A stretch of DNA of 29,933 bases, from positions 1-29,933 of the forward strand of contig NZ_CAMLRU010000010.1 in assembly GCF_946482535.1 (NCBI RefSeq), in the 5' to 3' direction. Numbering within the stretch: position 1 is the stretch's first letter; every line of letters begins with the position of its first letter. This stretch comes from an uncultured Flavobacterium sp. (GTDB lineage Bacteria; Bacteroidota; Bacteroidia; Flavobacteriales; Flavobacteriaceae). The translations under genes were made by a program, and so were the position numbers. The notes below the pieces were generated by a model, which saw only the letters and a program-made list of their open reading frames with translations, was not told the DNA's origin and did no database searches. Below, one piece after another: positions 29,611 through 29,933 of the stretch.

Positions 29611-29933
29611 GAGAAACGACAAAGACAATTTAATTGTAAATCTAAGTTTTGAATTTGCTTTAAAAATAGTTGCCTTTGCTGAAGCAATTAGGCAAACTAA
29701 TCGTTTCGAAATGGCGGCTCAAATTTTTAAAAGCGGAACATCAATAGGAGCTAATATAAGAGAGGCACAAAATGCAGAAAGTAAAGCTGATTTTATTCAT
29801 AAAATGAAAATCGCAGCAAAAGAAGTTGATGAAATTAAATATTGGCTGACCTTATGTAAAGAATCTGAATTTTACCCGAACCCTAATGAAGAATTATTTA
29901 AAGAAATACAATCTATAAATTTGATTTTATCCA
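29609..29933 (+). CDS. Four-helix bundle protein (23S rRNA IVS-type), 3'-truncated by window edge
   Basis: ATG at 29609 opens a frame of 108 codons running off the window. The protein (DNLIVNLSFEFALKIVAFAE, NRFEMAAQIFKSGTSIGANI, REAQNAESKADFIHKMKIAAKEV) matches the PF05635 four-helix bundle family. The block SGTSIGANIREAQ is its hallmark. The family is named from proteins encoded in 23S rRNA intervening sequences but is also widespread as free chromosomal genes in Bacteroidota, with unknown function and a patchy distribution that suggests mobility. Here it sits between scoA and the expected scoB, preceded by short direct repeats. Confidence 0.85.
   Translation, partial: MRNDKDNLIVNLSFEFALKIVAFAEAIRQTNRFEMAAQIFKSGTSIGANIREAQNAESKADFIHKMKIAAKEVDEIKYWLTLCKESEFYPNPNEELFKEIQSINLILS

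Noticed and set aside
29609..29933. Intervening sequence inside a 23S rRNA gene
   Set aside because: The protein family fits, but the flanks are scoA and not rRNA.

Overview
The window looks like chromosome from a member of the Flavobacteriaceae, most likely Flavobacterium or a close relative. The evidence is low GC, a gliding-motility lipoprotein gene (gldH), repeated TAnnTTTG-type -7 boxes (the Bacteroidota sigma factor consensus), almost no Shine-Dalgarno sequences, and typical flavobacterial families (lycopene cyclase CrtY, TonB receptor, M13 and M28 peptidases). It is mostly ordinary housekeeping and accessory sequence. I see no tRNA or rRNA gene, transposase, phage region or CRISPR array.

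Layout. 1-3.1 kb: 3' part of metG, then a HAD phosphatase and a CAT-fold acyltransferase in one tight run. 3.1-3.9 kb: ferritin and a small Lys/Cys-rich protein, closed by a bidirectional terminator. 3.9-5.4 kb (minus): a secreted protein, a stand-alone HRDC protein and a short SSB. 5.4-5.8 kb: a 373-base gap with a consensus promoter and a structured repeat, then a small zinc-ribbon gene. 6.2-9.4 kb: membrane M28 peptidase overlapping a YeeZ-like NAD(P)-binding protein. 9.4-11.5 kb (minus): secreted M13 metallopeptidase. 11.6-15.7 kb: SCO1-like copper chaperone, feoA, feoB, an outer-membrane-type protein and a 41-residue FeoB-associated Cys-rich membrane protein. 15.7-17.2 kb (minus): ZIP transporter and DtxR-family regulator. 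17.2-20.4 kb: divergent TonB-dependent receptor coupled to lycopene cyclase. 20.5-24.4 kb: bacilliredoxin; a trhO-trhP-ferredoxin operon for tRNA U34 hydroxylation; a lipocalin-like lipoprotein on the minus strand. 24.6-28.7 kb: ricT-gldH-PBP1A operon. 28.7-29.9 kb: second copy of the structured repeat, scoA, and a four-helix-bundle (23S IVS-type) gene cut by the window end.

Two themes stand out. About 11.6-19.3 kb is a transition-metal block: a copper chaperone, ferrous iron uptake with its small accessory protein, a ZIP permease, a DtxR-type regulator and a TonB receptor, with a candidate operator in the divergent promoter region. The trhO-trhP-ferredoxin operon joins the oxygen-dependent and prephenate-dependent enzymes for the same tRNA modification. 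The two enzymes also share a homologous C-terminal domain.

The least explained object is a structured repeat present twice, at 5625-5691 (+) and 28681-28728 (-). Its arms are conserved, one base pair has changed in a compensatory way, and the central hairpin differs in length and sequence while staying perfectly paired. This suggests a structured RNA or a palindromic repeat family.
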